The position numbers and the translations under genes are program-made. A stretch of 64,000 bases of DNA from Endomychus coccineus (Eukaryota; Arthropoda; Insecta; Coleoptera; Endomychidae). The notes under the pieces were generated by a model. The model saw nothing but the letters and a program-made list of their open reading frames with translations, was not told the origin of the DNA and did not search any database. Positions 44,850 to 57,000 of the stretch are shown piece by piece (position 1 is the stretch's first letter; each line of letters starts with the position of its first letter). The stretch spans positions 41,926,306 through 41,990,305 of the forward strand of contig OY294070.1 of assembly GCA_958510875.1 (NCBI GenBank), in the 5' to 3' direction.

Positions 44850-45950
44850 CTGGCTAATTATTGGGAAAATTTAGTCGGGGGTTTTCGGGGTCGCTGATTA
44901 CGATTCTGAACTCAGATTGGTCAAAATCGCACTCCCCAGCTGGTAATTGGCCACTTTAATTGGGCAAAGTGACCATTTTTTTCAAATTTAATCAAAAATA
45001 GCCAGGAAAAATCACTCGGGGGTTTTCGTAGTCGCTGGGTACGATTTTGAAGTCAAATTGTCCAAAATCGAACTCCTCAGCTGGTAATTGGCAGGTTTAA
45101 TTGGACAAAATTAACCATTTTTTCTTAATTTCATCGCAAATAGACAGGAAAAATTACTCGGGGGTTTTCGGAGTCGCTGATTATGAATATGGGGTTTGAT
45201 TGGCCAAAATCGATCTCCCCAGCTAGTAATTGGACAGTTTAATTGGACAAAATTGATAATTTTTTCTTAATTTCACCGCAAATAGACAGGAAAAATTACT
45301 CGGGGGTTTTCGGAGTCGCAGAGTACGATTCTGAAGTCAAATTGTCCAAAATCGAACTCCTCAGCTGGTAATTGGCAGGTTTAATTGGACAAAATTAACC
45401 ATTTTTTCTTAATTTCATCGCAAATAGACAGGAAAAATTACTCGGGGGTTTTCGGAGTCGCTGATTATGAATATGGGGTTTGATTGGCCAAAATCGATCT
45501 CCCCAGCTAGTAATTGGACAGTTTAATTGGACAAAATTGATAATTTTTTCTTAATTTCACCGCAAATAGACAGGAAAAATTACTCGGGGGTTTTCGGAGT
45601 CGCAGAGTACGATTCTGAAGTCAAATTGTCCAAAATCGAACTCCTCAGCTGGTAATTGGCAGGTTTAATTGGACAAAATTAACCATTTTTTCTTAATTTC
45701 ATCGCAAATAGACAGGAAAAATTACTCGGGGGTTTTCGGAGTCGCTGATTATGAATATGGGGTTTGATTGGCCAAAATCGATCTCCCCAGCTAGTAATTG
45801 GACAGTTTAATTGGACAAAATTGATAATTTTTTCTTAATTTCACCGCAAATAGACAGGAAAAATTACTCGGGGGTTTTCGGAGTCGCAGAGTACGATTCT
45901 GAAGTCAAATTGTCCAAAATCGAACTCCTCAGCTGGTAATTGGCAGCATA
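44850..45950. repeat. 142-bp tandem repeat arranged as 284-bp higher-order units
   Basis: CTCGGGGGTTTTCGGAGTCG begins at 45157, 45299, 45441, 45583, 45725 and 45867, every 142 bases, with more diverged units at about 44873 and 45015. Two monomer types alternate: one continues CTGATTATGAATATGGGGTT, the other CAGAGTACGATTCTGAAGTC. Same-type units 284 bases apart look identical, while neighbours differ clearly. This is higher-order repeat structure, formed from the subterminal region of the element. Confidence 0.95.
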
Positions 45951-46022
45951 TACATATTTACAATATTTTTAATCAATTGAATATTGTTTACAAAATGCAT
46001 ATTTCAGTAAGTACAAGTAAAA

Positions 46023-46960
46023 TCAATCTTCATCGTCACTATCATAATCATAATAATTGTCATTGCATGTTTGAATATTTTCAATGGCTTCTTCTTCATT
46101 GGTATTATCTACTTCATCATCGTCATCGTCTTCATCGTCATCTCCAGGTGAAATTGGATTGATCAGACTGAAATTGTTACAACAATTTCCCAAGCAATTT
46201 ACACAAGCAACAGTAAAGTTCATATTTTTTTTACGACATCCACATCTGCTTGACGCGCATTTCTTTTTGCATGAGCATGATACTGTATTTAAAAGCTCTT
46301 CAGGAACTGGATCCAAGTTCAATTTTACAGGATGTAAGACTCCGTCTACTTTTTTCCATCCCCACTCTTCTGGATTCAATACTAATACACCAATCCAACT
46401 TTGAACTTGAAAATAAACCCTTTTCAAATGTTCCATAAACGCATCCAGTGGTAAGGACGATAAGTCGACAATTTCTTCTTTAGTGTTTTTACCTTTTTCA
46501 AATTCGATTTTAAAGTTCTCATTTTTGAATTCAGCTGTTTTTGGAAGCTTTTATACCCCAGTTTTGCCAATTTTTCACTAGGAGGTAACTCTGGATACAT
46601 ATCTTCATGACCGTGTAATGCATATAAACATTCCAACCCTCCAGGAAGTAGATCATTCACTGACTCTTTTGGAACATAGGAATTGAAAATTTGTACATAT
46701 TCTTGCAGTTGCGAATTTGTTTGAAATTTCTCAAACAGAAGTTTTTTTCCTTTGTTGAAAAAAGCGGATGTTGTATCGCAACCAGTGAACGCATGCTAAA
46801 ACAGCAAGTGCTCTTGACAGTTTGAATAAACTCCCTTCAAACTTCAACCTGGTTTTTGACGAGTCCTTATGTTTATGTGTCTTGCCGAAGGAAACACCAC
46901 AAAAATCTTCAATGAGCGGGAATTTATTTCAAATAAAAAAATAAAAAAATTAAAATTAGA
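46023..46960 (-). pseudogene. Transposon-associated gene remnant: HAFTGCDTTSA and CXC cysteine-rich domains
   Basis: The minus strand gives HAFTGCDTTSAFFNKGKK (about 46795-46745), then NDLLPGGLECLYALHGHEDM (about 46650). After a frameshift comes a 137-codon frame (46436-46023) with SWIGVLVLNPEEWGWKK, PVPEELLNTVSCSCKKKCAS, CGCRKKNMNFTVACVNCLGN and a very acidic tail (DDDEDDDDDEVDN). HAxTGCDTTSAxF plus a tesmin/CXC-like cysteine cluster marks a family common in invertebrate genomes that I believe is transposon-borne and that is generally unannotated. A stop lies just before the HAFTG block. Upstream frames (VSFGKTHKHKDSSK) hint at a little more of the gene. Confidence 0.6.
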
Positions 46961-47604
46961 TTTTGTTTCCGTTTTAAATTAGTAACGACCCCCTTTTAAC
47001 AAATTTTTAAACATTTAACATAAAACAACAACCTCCACAACCCCTAACTGAGGATTTCTGGTTAGTTTTGATGAAATTCTGGAAATGGTCAATTTTGTCC
47101 AATTAAACCTGCCAATTACCAGCTGAGGAGTTCGATTTTGGACAATTTGACTTCAGAATCGTACCCAGCGACTACGAAAACCCCCGAGTGATTTTTCCTG
47201 GCTATTTTTGATGAAATTTAAAAAAAATGGTCACTTTGTCCAATTAAAGTGGCCAATTACCAGCTGGGGAGTTCGATTTTGACCAATCTGAGTTCAGAAT
47301 CGTAATCAGCGACCCCGAAAACCCCCGACTGAATTTTCCCAATAATTAGCCAGAAAATTGGTCAATTTTTTGTTTAAAAAAAATAACAAATTTACACAAA
47401 AAACTAACCGGGAAGCTTTTTTCTAGACGTCATCCCGAATCGAATGCACTTTGTTTCATCAAAATCGGTCCATATCTAACGATTTTCGTAGGTCGGCCTG
47501 TTTTAATACCTATTTGACTCGACTAAATGCTAAATAAGATAAAATTATGAAATTTGGTGGTTTCCATTGAAAACAATTGATTTTTGGTAGTTTTCTCAAT
47601 AACA

Positions 47605-48975
47605 TAATAAAAGCCTATAAATAGCCCATAATTCGTATGTAACTATTTTATATTTTCATCAAATTTTATGATCTCATGCGGACCTATGGTAGTTCATCTC
47701 AACCGAGATCATAGAAGAAACACTGAGTTTGATAAGATGAAATGCATTTTTCTTGTCATAATTGAAGAGCCCATAATTTTAGCACCCGAATTACTTTCCT
47801 CAAATGTGAATTTTTAGACGGCTCTGCTAGATTATCTTAGGTCAGCAGAGCCTCGTCTTAAAAAAATTGAAATGCATTTTTCTTGCCATCATTGAAAAAC
47901 CTCGTCTCAAAAATATTTCTCGTCATTTTCTTAGAACCTAGGGACAAATTTCTACGTAACGCTCCTAGCTTATATAAAGCCAGCCTTGGCTTAAAAAAAT
48001 TGTGCGTGACAAATTTGTAGTTGTGTCCAAAAAAGCCTATAAATAGCCTATAATTCTGATGTAGTTTTATTTTATATTTTTCTGAAATGGCTCTGCTAGC
48101 TTTGGGGACGTCAATAATATTAAGATGTATATTATCAAACAAAATTTGATTATATGGAAACCATATTTCTTGTCATATCATGCGAAGAGCCTATTAATGT
48201 GGGACCCGAATTAATTTTCTTAAACGTGAATTCCTAGGTGGCTCTGATAGCATGTCTGAAGCCAGCAGAGCCTCGGTTTTTTATTTTAAATTGTGTCTTA
48301 AAATTTGTAGTTGTGTCGTAACTATTTTTTCTATTTTCATCAAATTTTATGATCCCAACCGAGGTCATAGAAGAAACACTGAGTTTGATAGGATGAAATG
48401 CATTTTCTTGTCATAATTGAAGAGCCTATAATTTTAGCACCCGAATTACTTTCCTCAAACGTGAACTTGATACGGCTCTGCTAGATTATCTTAGGTCAGC
48501 AGAGCCTGTAAATTTGTAGCTATGTCTAAAAAAGCCTATAAATACCCAATAATTCCTATGTAGCTATTTTCTATTTTCATCAAATTGTATGATCTCATGG
48601 CGACCTGCAGTTCATCTCAATCGATGTCATAGAAGGAACACTCAGTTTGCTGGAATAAAATGAATGTTTCTTGTCATAATTGAAGAGCCTATAAAGTGCC
48701 CGAATTACTTTCCTTAAAACGTGAATTTTTAGGTGGCACTGCTAGCTTATCTTAAGCCAGCAGAGCCTCGGGTTTTTCTGTTTTTAAATGGCTGTGTCTG
48801 AAAAAAGCCTATAAATACCCTATAATTTTTATGAAATGGCTGTGCTATCTTTGGGGACGAACTCTTTGAGAGCCAACAGTAAGCTACAAAGTTGAGGCGG
48901 CAAACCATATGACGAAAGTTTCTCAAGGACATGTTGGTGCCATACTGGGTAAAATGGTAACGAATCCTCATCATT
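47605..48975. repeat. Degenerate tandem repeats of about 250 bases
   Basis: AAAAGCCTATAAATAGCCCA, then TCATCAAATTTTATGATCTC, GAAGAAACACTGAGTTTGAT, TCTTGTCATAATTGAAGAGC and CTTAGGTCAGCAGAGCCTCG recur in that order. The copies start near 47605, 48030, 48310, 48530 and 48800, and some are truncated. CAGCAGAGCC and its inverse GGCTCTGCTAG in each copy could form a local hairpin. There is no coding signal. Confidence 0.75.
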
Positions 48976-49099
48976 TACAAGCCAATTATTTATTTACACG
49001 CTAGTGAGATTTTGCTCAGTGAGAACATCTGATATACGTAAAACACTTCAATGTAAGATATTTAGAAATAGGAATCACCAAAGTATGAAACAATAAAAA

Positions 49100-51690
49100 A
49101 GATCTAAACAAAATAATGCATGGCAGTTCAGAAGCATCAAGTTCGGCTATTTCTTGTGAGAATAGTGCCTCACCTATTTTAAATCAGCTATGCTCTTTTG
49201 TTAATCTTTTTCAATGCAATTATGTTAAAAATTACCGCAATGTAATCTATTGATCTATTGTTCAGCTCAAACTTGCTCACTACTAATGATACATTTCCTC
49301 TTCTTCCCCTTGACCGTCACCATCCAGCTTTTGAAACTGTGATTCCAATTAATTTTGTATACTTTCCCAATGATATCCTTAAAAGTGAAGGTTACTCCTT
49401 TGATTTTAAGAACACTGATTTTGGCTTAGTTAATGAGTATTTGTCGACCATTAACTGGGATAGCTTATTTTTAGATCTTGCTTTCGAAGAAATGCTTAAC
49501 TTATTTTATGATAAATTATTGGAAGCAATTAATTTATTCGTTCCTCTAAAAAAGTTTGGCTTACGTAAATTATTTAATTTTCCATTTTGGTATTCTCATG
49601 AACTAAAGAAAAACATATTTTTAAAAAAAGAAGCACACAAAAAATATAAAATTTCCGGATCTGAAGCTGACTATCATATTTTTTCTAGTTTAAGATCGAA
49701 ATGCGGTCGTATGGAATATACAGATTATTCCAGTTATATTAGGAAAATTGAAACCAATATCTCATTAAATCCTAAAAGTTTTTGGAGCTTTGTCAATAGT
49801 AAAAGGAATTCTAATGAATATCCTAACTTGATGTCTTATAATAACACAATCCATAATAATGGTCAGGATATTGCTGACGCATTCGCTGAACACTTTTCTT
49901 CTGTATTTGAAGTGGATGATGAACCTGCTTCGGATGACACCACAAATAACGTAGTTCACATTACTGCAAATTCATTCTCAATTTCAATTAGTGATATATG
50001 GAACAAGTTAAATTCCCTTAAAAGTGAAACCAGTCCAGGTCCTGATGGCGTTCCACCTATTCTTCTCAAAACTTGTTCATTTGTACTCTCCAGACCATTA
50101 CATAAAATTTTCAATAGATCCCTCGTCGAAGGTAAATTTGCTGATATTTGGAAAACTAGTTTTGTTACACCCATATTCAAATCTGGTGACCGTGAGAATA
50201 TAAAAAAATACCGCCCAATCTCCATGCTGTCATCGATTCCAAAAGTATTTGAAAGTTTAGTAACTGATCAACTCACTGCTAGTTTAAGACATCATATTAT
50301 GGCTGAACAACATGGCTTCGTAAGTGGTCGCTCAGTTGAAACTAACTTGTTAGTATACACGAATTACATTGTTGATGCTTTGGAGGATGGGTATCAGGTA
50401 GATACTATTTATACTGATTTTTCCAAAGCATTCGATAGGGTAAGTCATTCTATACTTCTTTCTAAGCTTTTATCACTTGGCATAGACGGCCCAATACTTT
50501 CTTGGATTAAGAGCTATCTTTCCAATCGTTCGCAAATAGTTCGAATAAAAAATAACTACTCCAAGATAATAAATGTCCACTCTGGAGTTCCTTAGGGCTC
50601 ACATCTTGGTCCATTACTTTTTTTACTTTTTATTAATGATATCAAGGATGTTTTCCCTTGTGATATCAAGTTCTTACTATTTGCGGACGACTTGAAAATA
50701 TTTTTCAAAGTAAAATCTGTAGATCAATGTTTATTGTTACAAAAAGCTTTAGATAACATGTCGAACTGGTGCACTATTAACAAAATGGAATTTAATATTT
50801 CAAAATGCAATATTATGAGATTTCATCGTCTGAGAAGTCCCATTACTTACAATTATCGAATTAATGGTACATCGTTGGACAGTAAATTAAATGTTAGAGA
50901 TTTGGGCGTGATTTTTGATACATCTGTAAGTTTTGTCCCTCATATTAACCATATTATTGGCAAATCTCTTCAGATGTTGGGATTTATAAAAAAATTGACT
51001 GTTGATTTCAGAAATATTAATGCTTTGAAAACTTTATATTTTTCTCTTGTCAGGTCACATCTTGATTTCTGCTCGACCGTCTGGTGTCCTTACTATAACG
51101 TTCATTCCTACAATATTGAAAAGGTCCAGCATAAATTTTTGAGATATTTGGCTTTCAAAAGTGGAATACGTTATGCCAAGTGGAACTGTGATTATAACTT
51201 TCTTGAAACTATTTTTAACATTGTTCCACTTACTGTGAGAAGATTACACTTCGATCTTAAACTACTTTTTAAGTCTATTAATAATATAATTTCTTGCGAA
51301 GTTATCTCACTTTACTTTAGAGCTAACTTTCACAATCCCAAACGTCTTACACGTCAAACTGTGAATTCAACTCAAATTTTTTATGTTCCCTCCTGTACAA
51401 CAAATTATTCTTTTTACTCTCCACTTAAACGCATAATGAGAAATGCCAATCAGTATACCAAACTTGAGGATTTAACTTCCCTTTCTAGTACTTCCTTTAA
51501 TCTTAAACTTCCTCGTTCTATTTAATTTTTAGTTATATTGTATATGTTTGTGCACAACAAGTATAGTATTGCTATTTTTGATAATTTTATTTCAAAATAA
51601 TTATACGTATTTGTTTTTTTTTTCTTTTTTCTCAACTGTGAAAATGAAATGTATTTTTCGTTTGAAAATAAAATAAAAATAAAATATCTT
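49100..51690 (+). pseudogene. LINE ORF2, nearly intact, one stop in the RT domain
   Basis: A single frame from 49258 to 51525 is interrupted only by TAG at 50593-50595. The copy starts 5'-truncated in the end of the endonuclease (LPLDRHHPAFE, about residue 18). The linker follows with CGRMEYTDYSSYIRKIETNI, then TSPGPDGVPPILLKTC, IKKYRPISMLSSIPKVFESL, VDTIYTDFSKAFDRVSHSIL, VHSGVP, the stop, GSHLGPLLFLLFINDI and LLFADDLKIFF with the catalytic acids. C-terminal blocks SHLDFCSTVWCPYYNVHSYN and VQHKFLRYLAFKSG end the protein. CAG to TAG at the stop is the simplest lesion. The 3' tail (AATAAAATAAAAATAAAA near 51668-51685) fits target-primed insertion. Jockey/CR1-type; the youngest LINE here. Confidence 0.9.
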
Positions 51691-52175
51691 TGTCCGTGAG
51701 CGAATTACAGATATGGATTCCATCTAGTAAAATAGAAAGTAATGCTGTGAAAGGTTTTTGTTAATATTTCTCTAGATTTAAGAATATTTTTCGAACCTGA
51801 TAACACGTCTTTTTTCTCATAATAACTTTTTATATTCAACAATAATTTCCTCAAAAAAAAGGGACGTTCCATCAATTTCGAAAAAGTTTGACGGTCCATT
51901 GGAATCTTTTTTGTAAACTAATAAATTCATATACAAAACACTCAAAAATCAATAACGTGCAGTGAAGATAACTAATGTATTTCCAAATGATTCATCTAGA
52001 ACATAAACATGCAGTCGAACGAACTCTCCGCGACTTATATCGCTACCACCATGCCATGAAACATACATTTCATCATTTATTTTTATAGATACACTCGTGA
52101 AGGTGAATAACCGTGTAAATAAATGAAACATTTGAATGCACTTCACGTAAAATAGATAATAAAATATGGACATAC
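51691..52175. other. Intron sequence next to the host exon, nothing recognised
   Basis: I see no coding or repeat structure between the LINE tail and the donor site at 52175. Confidence 0.5.
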
Positions 52176-52262
52176 CATTACTGTTGGATGAATTTGAAGA
52201 AGTCAGGTCATAATCGTCCTCCTCATCATAATACTCGTCTTCTATGCATATTATGAATATCA
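52176..52262 (-). CDS. Host gene exon: end of signal peptide and acidic linker
   Basis: On the minus strand an acceptor GAATTCCTTTTCAG precedes 87 bases that end in a GTATGTCC donor. The exon enters in phase 1 and leaves in phase 1. It encodes IFIICIEDEYYDEEDDYDL then TSSNSSNSN. The hydrophobic start followed at once by acidic residues looks like the end of a signal peptide and a juxta-Ig acidic linker. The leftover base joins the first two bases of the exon at 17495 in frame, leading straight into the Ig domain. The exon with the start codon should lie above 52263 but I could not find it. Confidence 0.65.
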
Positions 52263-53714
52263 CTGAAAAGGAATTCAAAGTTAGTCACGATTTTGTACTA
52301 ATTTCTAGATATTCATAATTAATTTTATTGACAAGAATGATAATAAGATCACAGTTCTTCATTTTACTATTTTATTCTTGCTTTTCACAATTAAGAAATA
52401 AATGAATATTTCTTGTTGGCTTTTGCCAGAGAACAATGGTAAAGTTTCTCTAGTCTAGATCGATCAGTAACATTCCTCGATAGAATTATCGTTCGGCCAT
52501 ATTGGAAACGCTGATGAGCGCGTGAGTGAAACAGCTGTCCGGAACTATTAGTTTTCAATTTTACTGATCGATTTAGATTCTTACTTTTGTTTATCAAACG
52601 AGTTGTAGGAAACTATGTCAATCCTGAATTTCAGCTCAAGTTAGCATGTAACTAATAAATTTGGGATATAGTTCTTGGATACTTTGAAAACGTACCAGAA
52701 TTGTATCCTCAAGCTATTCCTCAGTTTAAAATCACCATCAACTTAAGATATGTCATATCATAATTAATTCTTGGATCAAGAGAAGTTTTCCCCCAAATTC
52801 AAACAAGCGTTGGTTATGGAACTTTACAAAAAAGAAGACAAATGGCTAGAGCAATTATAGGCATTTAGCATATTGATGTTGTTTTAAAAAAAAACTAGAA
52901 AACTTTACTTTCAACATATTGTTCAACTTTTTTTACCCAAAGGATTTATGAAATAATCTTCAAACTAATTCATCAAAGAATGAAATACAAATATCGGCAA
53001 CTTCTGTTGGTTAATGTTAACACGGTTTGTGAGGGAATCTATATTAGTGGAGTCAAGTTGTGCTTTTTTTGGGGACTTTGTTACCTGGTGTCGTGACCTG
53101 GCGCAAAATATTCGTAATGTAAGACTAACAACACCCTAAAATTTCTATTAAAAATATTTGGTGCAACCTTTTCGTATATCCAAAAAACAGTTTTTTTTTG
53201 GGCCCTTCAGACTATTGGCTAAGGTTTGAAATTTGAACCCTTGTTGATGTTTGAGAAGCCTTCAGTTCAAATTTACAATATGTCGATAATGACCACATAC
53301 GCTAACGTTTCGTTTTATTCATAAAACTTTCTCAAAGCTATGTAATACAAGTAAATATCAAGTGGCTTTGAAAGCATCGAAAATTAGTTGAATTCATATT
53401 TCATTGTGTCGACTTGAATAATAGATGCATACCTAAAACAGCATCAGAATGCGAGATATTCTATTATTATTTTATTTTTTTTTTCCTCAACTTTTCGAGA
53501 AAACTTGAAGAGAGCAAAAACTTAGTAAATTAATTTGAAATAGGCCTTTTTATGTAATTTTTCTGGACTACATCTAAATAATAGTGCAATGAAATCTCAG
53601 TTGACAAATAATTTGACAAAAAAATTCAATATTATGATTTCTATTTTATGGGGCCATGAAAACTTTAATTTTTCCGCCCTCCCGGACGTGCCGCCTTGGG
53701 CGGTTTTACTGTTC
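52263..53714. other. Unassigned AT-rich sequence, probably intron
   Basis: Short frames such as 52391-52597 show no motif. A scrap near 53660-53705 (CCGCCCTCCCGGACGTGCCG) is the only GC-rich spot. Confidence 0.45.
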
Positions 53715-54050
53715 TTAATAATAACCCTTATCCACTAAAAATACTGTTAAAGTACTGAGGACCTTTCGGCTATCAAGTAGCCATCATAAGAGAAAACTAA
53801 ATTAGAAATCAAAATGCTGTTTAAATATTATTTGGGGGTAATGATGCAAGCAAGGGCTTCACCCTCAGCTGCATATAAATCGGATTTTAATAAATTGCAT
53901 TTTTGTTTATACATTTCCATCCCTTCTAAATTACCTAGATATTTGTCCTTAATGTGTGTTAAATTGATATAAGTAAAACTACCAATTGTATTAGACGATT
54001 CTAATAAAATTGTACTCATCATCGTTGTGATAGAAAGTGGATTTAAATAT
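53715..54050 (-). pseudogene. Penelope-like element C-terminus and 3' end
   Basis: The minus strand codes YLGNLEGMEMYKQKCNLL, then SDLYAAEGEALACII and a stop, matching the degraded ends at 12190-12420 and 63680-63850. After the stop come TTTTGATTTCTAATTTAG, the hammerhead-like motif (53790-53759) and the shared terminus CAGTACTTTAACAGTATTTT then GTGGATAAGGG. It is joined at 54050 to the 3' end of an oppositely reading LINE-derived stretch. Only the very end of the PLE survives. Confidence 0.6.
53759..53790 (-). ncRNA. Hammerhead-ribozyme-like motif of a Penelope element
   Basis: Minus strand: CTTATGATGGCTACTTGATA then GCCGAAAGGTCC. Stem II is perfect (GGCTA with TAGCC, loop CTTGA) and is followed by GAAA. 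The first core box is TTATGA where CUGAUGA is expected, so this copy is probably inactive. Hammerhead motifs are known from Penelope-like elements. Confidence 0.55.
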
Positions 54051-54054
54051 TCAA

Positions 54055-57000
54055 AGTTTCAAAGTTTATTTCGAATTATTTTTAAATTACATTTACAATT
54101 TTTACATGTATCTGTGGCACTTGAGAAAATCCCGTGCTGTGCCAACATTTCATTCTACACTAAAACCTTTTAGATATGTCTTGTTTCTAATCGTAGTAGG
54201 TGTACATATTATGTGAAAAAAAAATTAGGTTGAAAGATAAAAGATGAAATATAGAATATAAAATATAAAAATTCATAAATATGGTGGAATGATGTCGGGT
54301 TTTATTTGAGTAATGAGCTTAATAAATTGTAATTTTGTACAATGTATAATTTAGTTTGAATTTTGAATTGTGTTTTAGTAGCGCTCTTTAATTTGACAGG
54401 TAGTGAATTGTACAATCTTAAACCAATAAAGTATTTTCTTTTTTGACCAACAATTTATTCTGTGTGGCCCTAGTTGTGTAGGGATGATTTACTCTTGCAG
54501 TATTATTTTGTTTATATATTGACTGGATTACTGAGAACATATATAGACTTTTGATATTTAGTAATGATTCTTGGATAAATATAGGTTTAATACTTGTCCT
54601 TGCGGGATCGAAAAAATTATTCTAATGACATAATTTTGTATAATTTGTAATGGTTTCAAAAAGTATTCATATGCGGGGATCTGCCCGTAAGATAAGATTG
54701 ATACAGCCAGACGGTTATAAGTAATCAATAAATTTTTCTTATTTAGTATGCTCCTGAGGGAATAAAATCTGTATATGAGTTTTTTGAAGCAAAATATGGT
54801 TTCCCCATTCAAAATATTTGTTAAAAAATATCCCCAAATATTTTATAGAATTTTTTTTGATCAATCACATCTGAGGAGTTTTCTGTTTTTGAGGGTTCCA
54901 AGATGGGTGCCTGTTCTGATTTCGTTGGTGAGAATGCTATAAATTTAGTTTTGGAATTGTTCAATTTCAAATTGTTTGCATCCAACCAATTTTTTATTAT
55001 TATTCATAGCTGATTGTGCTTTATCCCAAGGCTCATTCCAGGTTGCGCCCTCACATATTACAACGGTGTCGTCTGCATAAGATAAGATTGTGTAATTTGT
55101 AAGTAAAAAAAAATTATTGATAAATATAAGAAAGAGTGTTGGCCCTAATATCGTTCCTTGAGGTATGCCGGTTTTAATTATTTGTCTAGATCATAGGGTG
55201 CTACCTATTCGGACTTGTTGATGTCTTTCAGTTAAGTAATTTTCTATTAGTTGAAGCTCACCACCGCGAATGCCTATGTGTTCCAACTTTTTCAATAATT
55301 TTGCATGCATGACTGTGTCAAATGCTTTTTATCTAATATGTGCGAGGTTAACGTCTGTACATAATCTATTGCACTTATCCCTGCACGGAAGTCAAACTGA
55401 TTCTACTGTTCGAACATTTTTCCATTATTTTTGATATTTTGTTCATTAATGATATTGGACGGTAGTTTGCAACGTTTTCTCGGTTTCCCGTTTTAAAGAT
55501 AGGCACTATGATACTCTCTTCGAATTGTGTTGGAATGATAAAGGTTTCAAATATTCTATTTTATTATATGTTCTAACGGTTTACTTATATGAGATTTTAA
55601 AAGTTACAAAATTCTCATATGAAGTCTTGAAGTTAGTTATAATTTTTTCAATTTCTACATAGTCTACGGTTCTATAAACATAGATACTCTATTTTACTAC
55701 TTCCATTTGTGAGAAAGCGTGCAGAGTTTTCATTCTCGGTGTTGCAATTAGCAGTGAGTTTTTCTCCTAGGTCCGTGAAATAATTATTGAAAATGTCTGC
55801 AATTTGCTGAGAATTGTTTACAATTGTGTGATTATTAACAATTTTGTTAATTTGTGCTGTTGTATTCTTTTTAGGATTATTAGTGACCTCGTTTATTATT
55901 TTCCAAGTTTTTATATTTTTGTGAAACTTCGTTTAATTCGCTTTTATAGTACTCATTTATTGTAAATTTTATTATATTTGTCACATGATTACGATATCTG
56001 TTGTACTCCTGTTTTAGTTCTTTATTCAGTTTCACTTTCCTTTTTAGATCATTTCTATGTCCAATAGATATTAAAATACCAGTAGTCATCCAGCTTTAGT
56101 TGCTTATTTTCAACTGATACAATCGTACAGCTTTCTATGGCCCCAGAACCTTTCTATAAAATGTATCAGAACATAGCTGTGAATCAGTGGAGTTGAATTT
56201 TTCTGAAAAATTCATATTTTAAATAATATTTAAAAGCTTTTTTTCGTCCATTGTTTTTATAAAATTAACATCCTCAGTTTTGTTGTTTTATTTATTTCCG
56301 TTTTTATATTAAAAATTTGTGGGTAATGATCCGTCATAGATTTATAGTCTAGGAGCCAGAAAACAGAACCAAACGGCCGTTTCGATTTAAAACCCAGCCA
56401 GAATTTCAATAATTGACTAATTTATCATAAAATTGGTCATATTATCCATATTATTCATATTTTTTGGTGGGTGGTTTTAGGGGGTTTTGGGGTGTTGAAA
56501 TAGGCAAGGAGTGATGGCAATAATTTTTAATATTTTAATCATGTTATGCCATCATGTTACCTTGTAATGCGAAGGTTTAGCCACAAAATGAGAAAAAAAC
56601 CATTGTTGGTTCAAATGATGGCCAATTACTCGGCAATGGACCGATAACTTTTGATGGCATAAGGTATCTTAATAATTGTCAACACCAATGAACATTTTCC
56701 ACCAGGTTGCGGAGGGTTAACTTGCAGACCATTTTCGGTCCAATTTTAACTGGAGAGCCTGATAAACGGACAAGATAAAAAATTATGGCACATGGTGGAA
56801 GTGTATAAGAATGCCATGTTTCTCAAGTAGCCGCAACTTGAAAAGGGTTAACCTCCAGTCAAAAAATAAACAATGCGGAGGCTGTATCTCGAGATCTAGC
56901 AGCCGGCGAAAATTTGGTGTGTGAGATGAATTGGTCATTGAACCGTCCTCTAACGAAAAACTATAGTGCCATCGGGCTAATGTTCAGACCATCAATATCG

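Larger units (their letters stand above)
44688..47523. mobile_element. TA-flanked GTCGAGTCA element with satellite and a cysteine-rich gene remnant
   Basis: The left end GTCGAGTCAAATAGGTATTT and the right end AATACCTATTTGACTCGAC are inverted, with TA duplications (44686-44687 and 47524-47525). The arms extend about 430 bases (to about 45120 and from about 47085), including CGTTAGATATGGACCGATTT and AATCGGTCCATATCTAACG. On the left the subterminal 142-base unit is amplified into a tandem array; on the right only two inverted units remain. Inside is the minus-strand remnant at 46023-46960. Its smaller relative is the 583-bp element at 35737-36319. Confidence 0.85.
42490..47601. mobile_element. 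Inverted-repeat element interrupted twice in its right arm
   Basis: The left arm (42490-42755) contains GAGAAAACTGCC, CCAAATTTTATAATTTTATC, CTCATTTTTAATGC complement, TTTTCGAAATACCGGGATAT and AAGGGTGGTTGTGGAATCTA. The inverted right arm is found in three pieces: 42935-43061 (complement of the inner part), 44617-44685 (TATTTCGAAAAGTAAAAATT, then CTCGCCCCCATTTTTAAT) and 47526-47601 (AATGCTAAATAAGATAAAAT, then GGTAGTTTTCTCAAT). The gaps are exactly the mariner copy (43064-44614) and the GTCGAG element (44688-47523). A transposase C-terminus lies between the arms at 42826-42945. Confidence 0.8.
17496..52175 (-). other. Host intron of about 34.7 kb, packed with nested transposons
   Basis: This is the interval between two exons whose phases match (1 to 1). 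The minus-strand donor GTATGTCC lies at 52175 and the acceptor CTCCTATTTTAG at 17496. Everything between can be read as repeats or decayed elements; I found no further Ig-like exon inside. Confidence 0.65.

Noticed and set aside
46084..46404. Plus-strand frame with a serine run
   Set aside because: Antisense shadow of the acidic Asp/Glu tail of the minus-strand CXC gene remnant.
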